Part shown: positions 17,476 through 27,450 of the stretch, one piece after another
Layout of the letters: each line of letters starts with the position of its first letter
How positions within the stretch are numbered: position 1 is the stretch's first letter
From: Paenactinomyces guangxiensis
Lineage (GTDB): Bacteria; Bacillota; Bacilli; Thermoactinomycetales; Thermoactinomycetaceae
Direction of reading: 5' to 3'
Assembly (NCBI RefSeq): GCF_016055185.1
Contig: NZ_JAECVR010000004.1
Coordinates: 62,001-126,000, forward strand
DNA: 64,000 nucleotides
Program-made: the position numbers and the translations under genes
Notes under the pieces: model-generated
Told to the model about the DNA's origin: nothing
Database searches by the model: none
What the model saw: only the letters and a program-made list of their open reading frames with translations

Positions 17476-18939
17476 ATGAAGATACGAAAAATCATGTTGG
17501 TTTGTTTGCTCACCCTGTTTCTGAGTATAGGGTTCGCCGGGAGCAACAGTGTGGTTTTTGCTGAGGAAGCGAATAACGATCCGGGTCATAGTCAAATTTA
17601 TGATATTCTTACACAGTTTCCCGAAGAGAAAATAAAAGAAGCGAAAGCAAAAGGATATGATGTTCGTTTTGGCAAATATGACCCCAGTCGTTATTCACTT
17701 GAACTATATTTGGAAGATAAATATTTTTGGGAAATAGATGAATTAGTCGGTCACAACTTCCTCCACGGAGTAAATAATCTTATTTGGCAATCGTTGCTGG
17801 TCTGGGACTTTACAGTCATTATGATTGTTGAAAACGCATTTTCTCTTGATGTCGTTGACAAGTTTGCAGATGCAGTGGAAAAAGCGGTGCAACAAATGTC
17901 GGGTTTTACCGGATCAGGGTATGGAAACTCAGGGATTATAGGGAACTTTCTAACGTTTATGATCATCGTTGCGGGTGCGTGGATCGCTTATAAGGGGATC
18001 ATTCAGAAAAAAACAACAGATGCTTTAAACGGCATGCTCATCAGTGTTCTTACACTTATTTTGGGACTGGCTTTTTTTGCTAATGCCGGCGGGGTCATGC
18101 GCTATTTAAATGAAATCAGCAGTGGGTTGAGCCAGGAAGTGATGGGAGTAGGAATTGTTTTTCAACAAGAACTGAATCAGAAAGACACTGACAGCTACCC
18201 TTCAGAAATATCTTCCATGGTTGTGGCTGATAATCTCTACAACATGTTTATCTATGAGCCTTATTTGATGCTACAGTACGGAAAAACATCCAATGATCCT
18301 GAGCTTACCCCGAACAGAATCAATAAAATTTTAGGGAATAAAGTGGACAGCTCAGCCAGAAAACAGGCCGTGGCTGAAGAACAGTCCGGAAATGAAAGGC
18401 TGGGAATTGAGCCAAATCCCATGGTAACGACAAAGGCAACTTTTGAAAGATTAACTCTGTTGCTACTGTTGTGTGGTTCACATCTGTTTCTCGGGGTGTT
18501 GTTTTTAATTATTGCCGGTGCGATGCTCGTTTATCAATTCCTGTTTGTACTTATTGCGTTATTTGCACCTTTTGCATTTTTGTTGTCATTAAATCCCGCC
18601 TGGTCATCCATTGCGACAACCTGGTTCAGAAAGTTTGTCGGCTATCAACTGATTAAGCTGATTATCGGGATTTTCTTTAGTATGTTATTGACACTTTCCC
18701 AATTTTTATATGACATGAGTCCGCCTGAATCAGTTGGTTATGTGTGGACGATCGCGATGCAGTTAATTCTGGTAGCCGGAGTAGTGTGGAAAAGAAATGA
18801 ACTGCTGGAAATTTTGCAAGCCCCGGTAGCTAAAGACGGCAAGTTTGCCGGGAAGATTAATATTGAATTACCTCTCAGCTATGTTACGAAATATACTGAA
18901 ACCCTGACATCCAAGGTGCAGAAGTTACGTAATAAGTGA
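17476..18939 (+). CDS. Polytopic channel protein (TcpH/ConG, VirB6-like)
   Basis: 487 residues with a cleavable signal peptide (ending VVFAEE), an extracytoplasmic N-domain of about 100 residues, and six or so hydrophobic segments (for example NFLTFMIIVAGAWIAYKGII and FLGVLFLIIAGAMLVYQFLF). VirB6-type proteins of Gram-positive conjugation (TcpH, ConG) look like this and line the translocation pore. It follows virB4 after 66 bases. Confidence 0.8.
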   Translation: MKIRKIMLVCLLTLFLSIGFAGSNSVVFAEEANNDPGHSQIYDILTQFPEEKIKEAKAKGYDVRFGKYDPSRYSLELYLEDKYFWEIDELVGHNFLHGVNNLIWQSLLVWDFTVIMIVENAFSLDVVDKFADAVEKAVQQMSGFTGSGYGNSGIIGNFLTFMIIVAGAWIAYKGIIQKKTTDALNGMLISVLTLILGLAFFANAGGVMRYLNEISSGLSQEVMGVGIVFQQELNQKDTDSYPSEISSMVVADNLYNMFIYEPYLMLQYGKTSNDPELTPNRINKILGNKVDSSARKQAVAEEQSGNERLGIEPNPMVTTKATFERLTLLLLLCGSHLFLGVLFLIIAGAMLVYQFLFVLIALFAPFAFLLSLNPAWSSIATTWFRKFVGYQLIKLIIGIFFSMLLTLSQFLYDMSPPESVGYVWTIAMQLILVAGVVWKRNELLEILQAPVAKDGKFAGKINIELPLSYVTKYTETLTSKVQKLRNK

Positions 18940-19574
18940 GAATCAGAGATTTAAGCTTTGACCTGATCAGCAAACAGGAGGAAGGAGATTTGTTTAACAG
19001 AGACTTACCAAGCGGGCGCCGTAAACTGTTTATCTTTATATTAGTGTTGTTTTCGATTGTGGGTTTTAGTACAAAATATTTGCTGATTAAGCTAGGGTGG
19101 GTAGGTGGACAGACAGAGACGCCTAAGGCTCCCTCTCCGGGATCAGCAACGATTTCTGCTGATCCGAACCAGACTGATCAGCCAGACGGTTTCACCAGTG
19201 AAGAAATTGAGAAAGCCGGGCAAACCGCGGAAGCTTTTATCCGTGTCTATACGAACGAGAATCAGGCAGATCAGGGGCAGAGGTTACAATCTCTAAAGAC
19301 ATTTACCACTTCAGCTTTATATGAAATGCTTAAAAAGGAAATAGAATTGTCTCGGCCCACAGGGGAAACGGCCTCTGCCAGTTTGAAGAAAGTGGACGAA
19401 GTAAGCTGTGATACCAATGTCTCCTCTGTCCAATGTTCTCTTAAAACAACTTTAGAACAGAAGAAGGGGCAAGATAACCCAACTCTGATTGAAAGAGTTT
19501 ATCAGCTAACCCTGGTACAGGCCGATCATAAATGGCTGGTGGAAGAGGTGGTGTTGCGTGGAAGTTTTGACTAA
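18936..19574 (+). CDS. Second VirB8/TcpC-like membrane protein
   Basis: 212 residues: a short cytoplasmic N-terminus, one helix (KLFIFILVLFSIVGFSTKYLL), a Pro/Thr/Ser linker and a single C-terminal NTF2-like domain (TAEAFIRVYTNENQADQGQR ... LVQADHKWLVEEV). The pattern resembles half of TcpC, so I infer a VirB8-type accessory component. Its GTG start overlaps the upstream stop and its end overlaps the hydrolase gene. Confidence 0.6.
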   Translation: MRIRDLSFDLISKQEEGDLFNRDLPSGRRKLFIFILVLFSIVGFSTKYLLIKLGWVGGQTETPKAPSPGSATISADPNQTDQPDGFTSEEIEKAGQTAEAFIRVYTNENQADQGQRLQSLKTFTTSALYEMLKKEIELSRPTGETASASLKKVDEVSCDTNVSSVQCSLKTTLEQKKGQDNPTLIERVYQLTLVQADHKWLVEEVVLRGSFD

Positions 19575-19953
19575 AACGTCTGTACTCACTAAAAATAAAC
19601 AAACAGCAATCCCTTTTCGGGCAAACAAACCGGCAAATAAACAATCTAAACACAGGAACCTCATATTGGCTGTGATATTAGCGGGAATGCTGATTAGTAT
19701 TTCTTTTATTTTTCTGTTTGCTTTACTGTTTTTTAATGTGTTTTCCCAAGATCCTTCCAGGAATATGGAAGAAGGGCAATGGGAGGTATCTGCCGGTTTT
19801 CCGCTGGAAGCAAAAAAGTATCTCTCCATTTATCAGGAGGCAGGGGAAAAATATGGTGTTCCCTGGCCGGTTTTAGCGGCGGTCCATAAGGTTGAGACCG
19901 ACTTTGGAAGAAACCTGAGTGTCAGCTCTGTCGGTGCGACGGGACATACCCAA
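19558..19953 (+). CDS. Conjugation cell-wall hydrolase, 5' exon (SLT domain)
   Basis: The first 132 codons of a bifunctional wall hydrolase (TcpI/CwlT/VirB1 role), split by a group II intron. They hold a basic cytoplasmic N-terminus, one membrane helix (LAVILAGMLISISFIFLFAL) and the start of a lytic transglycosylase domain with the catalytic Glu in AAVHKVETDFG. The exon stops after the codons for GHTQ. Splicing joins it to TTT-ATG at 22485, restoring the SLT motif GATGHTQF-MDKSW. Without splicing, translation runs 4 codons into the intron and stops (VRP-stop). GTG 19558 follows GAGGTGG. Confidence 0.88.
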
Positions 19954-22484
19954 GTGCGCCCGTAAGGGCAATGAAGAAATCACCCCTGGCAAAGGTGCAG
20001 GTTTAAGATCGCAAATTACAACCTGTCGTCACCCAACTTATCCGGGAGGGAAACCAAACGGGGAGTGTAGCATGTTGGGAAAGTCACAAGTTGCCGAGTT
20101 ACCACGGCACGACTGAGTGGCGAGACGAAAGGCTGTAGACGAGGATGAAGGCTAAACTGCTTGAACGACAGTCTGAGGGGGATAAGGTCCGCCTGCAGCG
20201 AAAGGTAACTAGAAACGCTGTACAGCCGAGATGACACAGTTAATTGTGTACTGATGTCATAAAAGCAGTAACAGATAATTGGCTTCTGTTACTGATGCGA
20301 TCCTTGGCTGCCCAACCTAGTCAAAGGTAAAGGACGAACGTCGCATCCGACACTACAGCGAGCTATGTTCTTCATTGTCTAAACGGGGATCACCTAAGGC
20401 GGAACGCCGAGAGGCTAAGGCTAAAGAGCCTGAATATCCGCTATGGTGACGGAGTTCCCATAGTAGTCTGAGGTAGGGAAAGCCTACTACGTGGCGAAGG
20501 GGAACAGCTTATCAAGTCTAACACCAAATTGGGAAGGAGCGTGAGGCTCTATGAGAAGCCCGAAAGTAGTGCTAGACAATCTAGCCGCAAATTCCAAGCG
20601 TAAAGGGTACAAATACCATCGACTGTACCGCAATCTGTACAATCCTGAATTCTACTTTGAAGCGTACAAGAATTTGTACGCTAAAGAAGGAAACATGACG
20701 GAAGGTACAGATGGAGAGACAATCGACGGAATGAGCGTAGAACGAATTGAAAAGATCATCGAAAAGATGAGAGACCAGAGTTACCAACCCAAGCCGGTAA
20801 GAAGAGTATACATCCCAAAGAAAGATAGTAAGAAAAGACCTTTAGGCATTCCATCCGTAGATGACAAACTCGTCCAAGAAGCAGTCAGGTGCATACTGGA
20901 AAGCATATATGAAGGAAAGTTTTCTAACTACTCCCACGGCTTTAGACCTAACCGCAGTTGTCACACAGCCCTGTACCAGATGACCCGATGTTTCTCAGGA
21001 GCAAAGTGGTTCATAGAAGGAGATATTAAAGGCTTCTTCGACCACATTGACCATCATATATTGGTTGACATTCTTAGGAAGACCATCGATGATGAAAAAT
21101 TTATTAACCTCATCTGGAAATTCCTAAGAGCGGGGTACCTTGAAGATTGGAAGTTTAATAAAACGTACAGCGGTACCCCGCAGGGTGGGATCGTCAGCCC
21201 AATTCTAGCCAACATCTACCTGAATGAACTAGACCAGTATATAGAAGAGTATAAACAAAGATTCAATAAAGGCGACCGATGGAGTAGAAGGAACAAAGAA
21301 TACAGGAGTAAAGCGCACCTACTGTACAAAACAAGAAAGTCATATAAGGAAAAATGGCATGAATTATCAGATGAAGAAAGAAAAGAAGCCAACAAAGAAG
21401 TAAAACGACTTAAACAAGAACTTATGGAAATTCCTTACTATGACCCGATGGACGAGAGTTTTAGAAGACTACACTACATCAGATATGCAGACGACTTTAT
21501 TATCGGGATTATTGGGAGCAAAGAAGACTGCCGAACCATCAAACAAGATATCACAGATTTTTTGAAGGAAAATCTAAAGCTGGAATTATCTCAAGATAAA
21601 ACACTTATCACGCACTCATCTAAAAAGGCAAGATTCCTCGGATACGATGTATCCGTACCAAGACAACCCAAAGTCATGTACAACAAGGATGGAAATGCAC
21701 AAAGGTATGGGATGATCTGCACACTATACCTGCCACAAGAGGTTTGGATAAAGAAACTGGTCGAATATCAGGCTATACAAACTAACCCAAAAACAAAACA
21801 ATGGAAATCAACACACAGATCTCCGTTAATTCAAAACGATGATCTTGAAATTCTGGAAACATATAACTCCGAGATAAGAGGATTGTACAACTATTACAAG
21901 CTAGCAATAAACGTATCCAAGTCAATGAGCAAGTTTAAACACTATATGGAATACAGCATGTACAAAACCTTTGCAAACAAGTATAAAACGAGTGTCAATA
22001 AAATAATTCGCAGATATCAAATAAATGGACATTTCGGAGTTAAGTATCAAACTAAAGAAGGACATAAGGTTCGATTCTTCTTCGATCAACCTTTAAAAAG
22101 AGAAAAGAATTCCCAAATGAAGGTAAATCCACAAGTGGATTGCGAACCTAATGCGCTCACAATAAGAGGTACCCGAACGAGTCTAATGGAAAGACTTTTA
22201 GCTAAGAAATGCGAATGGTGCGGAAAGAGAGAATGTCCCTTTAGAAATGCACCATGTCAGGAAGCTAAAAGACCTGCAAGGTAAGAAACAGTGGGAAAAA
22301 GCTATGATTGCAAGGAAAAGAAAGACAATGGCACTTTGCAAATCATGCCACAATGACTTACACGCAGGCAGGCTGGATTGATAAGCGGAGAGCCGTATAC
22401 GTCGAGAGGTGTACGTACGGTTCGGAGAGGAGTTCTTGGAGACCTGCCATAGAAATATGGTAAGGCGCCGGGTTCTTACTCTAC
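19954..22484 (+). mobile_element. Group II intron (2531 bp) in the conjugation hydrolase gene
   Basis: The 5' end is GTGCGCCC, matching the group II consensus GUGYG. Domain V is the 34-base hairpin at 22390-22423 (GAGCCGTATACG, loop, CGTACGGTTC). Domain VI follows and the intron ends in AC at 22483-22484. The boundaries are fixed because removing this interval rejoins the SLT reading frame exactly. It encodes a reverse transcriptase/maturase at 20551-22381 in the same orientation. The 5' sequence and the HNH-bearing maturase fit bacterial introns of the Clostridium-like type; the subclass was not proved. Confidence 0.93.
20551..22381 (+). pseudogene. ltrA: Group II intron maturase, frameshifted in the HNH domain
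   Basis: The reverse transcriptase is complete: RIPSVDDKLVQEAV-type block, FIEGDIKGFFDHID, TPQGGIVSPILANIYLNEL, catalytic YIRYADDFIIG and a maturase X domain to about residue 530. At the C-terminus the first HNH zinc pair (CEWCGK) is followed by an apparent 1-base insertion near 22243. The in-frame product ends at TAA 22284 after 577 residues, while the missing half (MHHVRKLKDLQGKKQWEK ... CKSCHNDLHAGRLD) continues in the +1 frame from 22247 to TGA 22381. RT and splicing functions may survive; the endonuclease should not. A sequencing error is possible. Confidence 0.85.
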
Positions 22485-23231
22485 TTTATGGACAAGAGCT
22501 GGGTGGGATGGAATTATCCCGGAGGGACGCGCCTGGGTGATCTTCCGGATAATATAGATATTACTGATCCCGAGTTGATTAAAAAATATGGCGGCTATGG
22601 CCTGGATGCCAATGGTGACGGAAAAGCGGATCCTAATGATCCCATAGATGCCATTCATGCGACGGCCAAATACCTGGCAGCCAACCATAAGCCCGGAGAA
22701 GATTGGTATTCGCGCGGAGGAGCCATCTGGCAGTACAACCATGATTATGAAAATTATGTGTTAAAAGTAAAACAATATGCAGAATCATTTGCCAGACCTG
22801 TTATCACCGTTTCCGGATCCGCAACTGCGACGGGACAATTCCTGTGGCCGGTCTCCGGCGGGAGGATCTCTTCATCTTACGGGCTTCGGTTTCACCCAAT
22901 TGAAAAGGAATACCAGGAACATGACGGGATTGACATTGCCAAAGAACGGGGGGCGCCAATCCTTGCCAGTGACGGTGGAGTAGTGACGGAGTCCAGGCGC
23001 TCAAGCGGGTATGGATGGAAAATTGTCATTGACCACGGAAACGGGTATCAAACGCTTTATGCTCATATGGAAGAGAAAGATGTCAAAGTACGGGCAGGTC
23101 AGCAAGTGAAAAAAGGACAAGTGATTGCTCTTGTGGGGAGTAATGGCTGGAGTACAGGCCCCCACCTCCACTTTGAAGTCCATCAAAACGGAAGGCTTAT
23201 TAACCCGTTAACTGTTCTCAAAGAACCATAA
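22485..23231 (+). CDS. Conjugation cell-wall hydrolase, 3' exon (SLT end and M23 peptidase)
   Basis: The remaining 248 codons of the split hydrolase, in frame with 19558-19953 after intron removal (about 380 residues in all). It completes the SLT domain (MDKSWVGWNYPGG; AIWQYNHDYENYV) and adds a C-terminal M23 endopeptidase with zinc-site motifs HDGID and HLHFEVH and the usual GHGNGYxTLYAH-like segment (DHGNGYQTLYAHM). SLT plus peptidase is the standard layout for hydrolases that open the wall for Gram-positive mating channels. ATG 22488 could give a separate M23 protein, but the splice product is more likely the functional form. Confidence 0.88.
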   Translation, partial: FMDKSWVGWNYPGGTRLGDLPDNIDITDPELIKKYGGYGLDANGDGKADPNDPIDAIHATAKYLAANHKPGEDWYSRGGAIWQYNHDYENYVLKVKQYAESFARPVITVSGSATATGQFLWPVSGGRISSSYGLRFHPIEKEYQEHDGIDIAKERGAPILASDGGVVTESRRSSGYGWKIVIDHGNGYQTLYAHMEEKDVKVRAGQQVKKGQVIALVGSNGWSTGPHLHFEVHQNGRLINPLTVLKEP

Positions 23232-23393
23232 TTTTCTGGTTTGTTTAATAAAAATGTTTTCTTTCTTTCAGTAAAAGGTAGAACAAAGGTGAAGATAGAA
23301 TTTTAGTTTAACCCGGTTCGTCAAAATAATGAAACGAATATTTTATATAGAGGGAAAACTTGGGGAAAACCTCTTTGGAAAGGTGGGATTTGT

Positions 23394-26000
23394 TTGTTTC
23401 CTTGGAACAATGTTCCCAAAGGCAGTGACCAATCACTCAAGATGGTTGCCAAGGTTTTCTTTTACACGATCCTGTTTGTCGCTTCAGTTGTAGGGGTCCT
23501 TGCACTTTGGGTTTATTTGGAAAAAAAGTTTGATTCCGCTCAAGCTTCAAAAGAAGCATCCAAAGCGGTAGATAATACATTATCTTCAATTGGTGATATT
23601 TTCACCTTATGGTTGCCGATTGCGCTCATTTTTATTGTGGTCGGTGTGCTCCTCTTTTACGCGGGACTCTGGCATTTTAGAACCCGATTCCGCAAGAGGG
23701 CTGCAGCAGGAGTAAAATATTTGCGTATTTTGCCATCAAACGATATCCGATTAGAAATAGATAAAGTGAATGTACTCACCCGAACCTTTGGGGGAATGCA
23801 CAGGCCATTGCAAAAGTGGTGGAAAATGGGGACCCCCTGGTTTCGCCTGCGGTTTGCCATTCCGGCCGACAGCCAGGAAATCGGGATCTATATGGCTTAT
23901 CCGGAAGATAAGGAAAGCAGCGTAAAAGATACCATTCGCAGTGCCTATCCAACAGCGGAAATCCATGACCTGACACCGGACAAGTTCCCTGAGCCGGAAA
24001 AAGAAGGGTCCGGCGGGCATTTTATTATGCAGTTGGGGCGTCGAAAAGGCCTTCCGCTTGCGTCTTTGGAGCAGAGCAAGCAAAGCCAGTTAGCTAGCAT
24101 TTTAAATTGTTTGCGGCCGGGTACTTACCTGGATCTTCAATTTGCTCCGGTCAGCCGTAAAAAGTTGCAGGAAAGATCGGAAGATGTTTTAGCAAGATTA
24201 AAACGCAAAAAGATGAAGGATATGGACCCGGAAGAAAAAGCGAGAAGAGTAAGCCTCACACAACGGCTTACCGGCCGGGAACTGACTTTCCATGTCCGTC
24301 TGTCGCTCTGGTCCAATCACCCGAATGCTGTTTCAGTGGTTCGTTCAACGGCGGAATCGATTGAAACTGCGATGAAATACGATGGCGCACTTTATTTCTG
24401 GAAGCATGACTGGTGGAATCCGCTTGTTGACAGAAACCCGGTGCCTTTTCCATTTCCTCTGTCAATCATGACCTGGACAAGTGATGAAATTGCTAACTTG
24501 TTTCACATTCCTCCCGGAGACCACTGGATTTATAAGGAACCGGATAAAGACGAAGGCGATTCGCGCGGATACATTGTCCATCTGCAAGCAAACCAGCGCT
24601 CTTTGGCTGCCGATGAGTTAAACCAGGGTGTAGTTGTCGGCAAACTTAAACACCCTCTGGAAAATAGGGAAGTTCGTGTTGATTATAAACAGATGGGAAA
24701 ACATTTTATTCTCACCGGAGCAAGCGGAATGGGTAAATCAAGCTTATCTGTGGAGATGATACAATCTCTCCTGGATGAGTGGTTTGAGAATCCGGACGAG
24801 CATCCCGGTTTTACGATCATTGACCCGGCCAGAGAGATTATTCCGATCATCGAAAACCGATTGCGCATCGCTGAAAAGTTTGGTGTAAACATACCGAGGG
24901 AGAAAGTACATCATTTTAATCTTTCTGATGACAGCAGTCATGTACCCGGCTTAAATTTGCTTCATAAAATAGAGGGCTTTTCTACCAACAGAATTGCCCA
25001 GAACGCGGCGATGGTACTGGTTACTCTGGCTGATCCGAACGAATCTCTGTTACGCTCCAAACGTCTGATGGGAATGGCCATTCAAAGTTTGCTGGAGGAT
25101 AACCAGCCTCATACAATACTGGGAATTGAGGATCTTTTCCGCAATCAAACTTTCCGTGAAAAAGTGATTAAAAATGTACAGGACCCCTATGTTAAACGGT
25201 TCTGGGCCAATATTGACGAGAAAGAGATGAAGAAAGACCTGGAGTATGTATTACACCGTATCGACCGCCTGCTGCAAAATCCGACCATGCGCCGTTTGTT
25301 CTGCCAAAAGTCTATGACCTTAAATATCCGTAAATATATGGATGAAGGCCACCTTGTGCTGATTGATACATTTGGTCTTAAAGATTATGAGCTCAGGGTG
25401 ACAGTCGGCCATCTGATTAATCAGTATCACCAGACGGCGAAACAGCGCCCTGCCGGTGCCAAATTCCACCTGATGATGGTCGATGAAGCACAAATGGTAC
25501 AAATACCGCTGTTAACTGAAATATTGTCTGAAGACCGCAAATATGCTTTCGGGCTGGGGTTGATCACCAGGGAAATTAACCAGTTCAAAAATGAAGATCT
25601 CTTGCAGGCGATCCGCTCTAATATTGGCATGATTCTCAGCTGTGGACAGACAGAAGGCTCCAGCAAAGTGGAAGATTTGACGCGTAAAAGTTTAAATGCA
25701 AGCTTTTTGGAACGTTTGCCGGAACGAAATGCGGCTGTCTATATTCGTTACAAGCGAAAGTTGCGGAGCAATATCACAACTTGTGTGGTGGAAAATGATC
25801 CCCCGTTTGTGTATAATCCCGATGGAAAAATAGCTGATCACCGTAACAATGAAAAAGAAGATGCGATGATTTGGGGATTGGAATGGGGATTGGAGATTAT
25901 GAGTAATTCCCCTGAAGCCCGTCCGGTTCAAGAGGTAGACAGGGAAATTGCCGAGTATATGAATCAGACGCTTTCCAGTATGCAGAAATCGCAAGCATAA
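23394..26000 (+). CDS. Coupling-protein-like conjugation ATPase (VirD4/HerA type)
   Basis: An 868-residue membrane ATPase. Two N-terminal helices (about 20-40 and 70-92) are followed by a domain of about 300 residues and a RecA-like motor with Walker A LTGASGMGKSSLSVE and Walker B FHLMMVDEAQMV, and a later GLGLITREINQF sensor segment. This suits a coupling protein that feeds the relaxosome to the VirB4 channel, though it is closer in style to HerA/TraG-like ATPases than to FtsK-type TcpA. TTG start after AAAGGTGGG. No relaxase lies nearby, so its DNA substrate is unknown. Confidence 0.82.
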   Translation: MFPWNNVPKGSDQSLKMVAKVFFYTILFVASVVGVLALWVYLEKKFDSAQASKEASKAVDNTLSSIGDIFTLWLPIALIFIVVGVLLFYAGLWHFRTRFRKRAAAGVKYLRILPSNDIRLEIDKVNVLTRTFGGMHRPLQKWWKMGTPWFRLRFAIPADSQEIGIYMAYPEDKESSVKDTIRSAYPTAEIHDLTPDKFPEPEKEGSGGHFIMQLGRRKGLPLASLEQSKQSQLASILNCLRPGTYLDLQFAPVSRKKLQERSEDVLARLKRKKMKDMDPEEKARRVSLTQRLTGRELTFHVRLSLWSNHPNAVSVVRSTAESIETAMKYDGALYFWKHDWWNPLVDRNPVPFPFPLSIMTWTSDEIANLFHIPPGDHWIYKEPDKDEGDSRGYIVHLQANQRSLAADELNQGVVVGKLKHPLENREVRVDYKQMGKHFILTGASGMGKSSLSVEMIQSLLDEWFENPDEHPGFTIIDPAREIIPIIENRLRIAEKFGVNIPREKVHHFNLSDDSSHVPGLNLLHKIEGFSTNRIAQNAAMVLVTLADPNESLLRSKRLMGMAIQSLLEDNQPHTILGIEDLFRNQTFREKVIKNVQDPYVKRFWANIDEKEMKKDLEYVLHRIDRLLQNPTMRRLFCQKSMTLNIRKYMDEGHLVLIDTFGLKDYELRVTVGHLINQYHQTAKQRPAGAKFHLMMVDEAQMVQIPLLTEILSEDRKYAFGLGLITREINQFKNEDLLQAIRSNIGMILSCGQTEGSSKVEDLTRKSLNASFLERLPERNAAVYIRYKRKLRSNITTCVVENDPPFVYNPDGKIADHRNNEKEDAMIWGLEWGLEIMSNSPEARPVQEVDREIAEYMNQTLSSMQKSQA

Positions 26001-26110
26001 TGTATGAATCATCGGAGTTTTTTAGAATGAATGAGTATTTACCTGACCGATCCTGATATGTTGGGGTCGGTTCACTTATATCATGATATAGAATGAGGAG
26101 AGTGTCCTGA

Positions 26111-26410
26111 TTGCTAAAGTTTTTTAATGCTATTTTTAAGGCGATTTTAGCTATCTTTCCAGTTATTGAAGTTATATTTTTATCACTGTATATTGGTTCA
26201 TATTTTGGCCCGGCCGCTACGATTGTAATCTTTATTGTATTGTTAATATCATCATATTTTTGGGGCTTTATCGTCAAGCCTTTAGCCTGGGGGGTATTAG
26301 GCTTTGTGCTGATCAACAATAACTCAAGTTTAATAAACGCAATGATTATAGGAGGCATGTTCGCCACGGTAAGGTTTCTTGTCGCATTTGGCTTGAAAAA
26401 AATCAGATAA
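26111..26410 (+). CDS. Small membrane protein, unknown
   Basis: 99 residues, almost entirely hydrophobic, with three or four helices (for example AILAIFPVIEVIFLSLYIGS and AATIVIFIVLLISSYFWGFI) and a basic end (LKKIR). TTG 26111 follows GAGGAGAG. It is the last gene before the terminator at 26441 and so belongs to the conjugation transcript. I do not recognise a family. Confidence 0.65.
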   Translation: MLKFFNAIFKAILAIFPVIEVIFLSLYIGSYFGPAATIVIFIVLLISSYFWGFIVKPLAWGVLGFVLINNNSSLINAMIIGGMFATVRFLVAFGLKKIR

Positions 26411-26440
26411 CATGATCCTTTCATTCTAAAGAAAATTCAT

Positions 26441-26470
26441 CCAGGCGGAGGTGTTGTGCCTGGGTTTTTT
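26441..26470 (+). terminator. Intrinsic terminator closing the conjugation operon
   Basis: Stem CCAGGC/GCCTGG (26441-26446 with 26458-26463), 11-base loop, then GTTTTTT. Confidence 0.8.
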
Positions 26471-26531
26471 CTTTTGCAATTTCTCTAAGATTAGTAATAG
26501 ATATAATAGAGGAGAGCATTAGTGAAAAAAT

Positions 26532-26702
26532 ATGATTGCACGCAGTCCCGTCCTCGTCAATACTTTTGTGAATGGCGAGCAGGTGCGGGTTTCACCTGAA
26601 TTTCTTATACAGTGGCGGGAAACGCCTGGGATGATTGTGTTAAGGATGCTTGAGGAGAAGTATAGCGCCGGGTGGCTTTCATCAGGATTCCAGGGTTTCT
26701 AA
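26532..26702 (+). CDS. Possible small protein, 56 residues
   Basis: ATG 26532 to TAA 26702 encodes a mixed-composition peptide starting MIARSPVLVNTFVNGEQVRV and ending in Trp/Gly-rich residues. The nearest purine-rich site (GAGGAGAG) is too far for this ATG; it suits GTG 26522 instead, which opens only a 24-codon frame. It is unrecognised and may not be a gene; it fills the gap before the response regulator. Confidence 0.25.
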   Translation: MIARSPVLVNTFVNGEQVRVSPEFLIQWRETPGMIVLRMLEEKYSAGWLSSGFQGF

Positions 26703-26733
26703 TGTTTATGTTTACAGGATGTGGGGATGAAAA

Positions 26734-27450
26734 ATGTCATATACCATCTATATGATTGAAGACGAACAAAAAATTGCAGAATCGGTTGGTTCCTTTTTGC
26801 GTCAGTATGGGTATCAGGTTGATTTAGTCAAAGATTTTACGAAGGTTGAGGAGGAATTTGTCCAGCTTCAACCACATCTGGTGATTTTAGATGTAAATCT
26901 GCCCTATGTGGACGGGTTTTATCTGTGTCGTCGCTTTCGCCGGATCTCCTCTGTGCCAATTCTTTTTTTATCTGCGCGCGGAACGGAAATAGAGCAAGTG
27001 TTGGGGATGGAAAGCGGCGGCGATGATTATATGACCAAGCCTTTTCATCTGGAAGTATTACTGGCGAAAGTGAAGGCTCTCTTAAGAAGGGCTTACGGGA
27101 AGTATGCGCAGGAGGAGCTGTCACCCGAAAGAGTGGTGCAAACAGGTGAGCTCAAATTATATATCGATAAGATGGAATTGGTATACAAAGATGAAATACA
27201 GCCATTAACCAAAAACGAGTGGAAATTGCTTCATCTGTTGATGCAAAGAGCGGGTGATGTGGTGACACGGGAAGAGTGTCTGGAGGTTTTGTGGGATGAC
27301 AGTCATTTTGTTGATGATAATACCCTGACTGTGAACGTCACCCGTGTGAGAAAAAAATTGGGCCACTGGGGGCTTAGCTCGATGATTGAGACAAAGCGGG
27401 GAGTGGGTTATATCCTCAATCCGGTTGAAGGGGAGAAGAAATCAATTTGA
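26734..27450 (+). CDS. bceR: Response regulator, OmpR/BceR type
   Basis: 238 residues: receiver domain with phosphoacceptor Asp in VILDVNLPYVDG and conserved Lys in YMTKPF, then a winged-helix DNA-binding domain (TKNEWKLLHLLMQRAGDVVT; TVNVTRVRKKLGHWG). Bce-type regulators control ABC transporters that remove cell-wall antibiotics. It overlaps the kinase gene by 4 bases. A matching Bce-like operator lies at 28563-28576 upstream of the CPBP/permease locus. Confidence 0.9.
   Translation: MSYTIYMIEDEQKIAESVGSFLRQYGYQVDLVKDFTKVEEEFVQLQPHLVILDVNLPYVDGFYLCRRFRRISSVPILFLSARGTEIEQVLGMESGGDDYMTKPFHLEVLLAKVKALLRRAYGKYAQEELSPERVVQTGELKLYIDKMELVYKDEIQPLTKNEWKLLHLLMQRAGDVVTREECLEVLWDDSHFVDDNTLTVNVTRVRKKLGHWGLSSMIETKRGVGYILNPVEGEKKSI

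Noticed and set aside
22488-23231. Stand-alone M23 peptidase gene starting at ATG 22488
   Set aside because: The codons just before it complete the SLT motif of the upstream exon after intron removal, and no ribosome site precedes the ATG.
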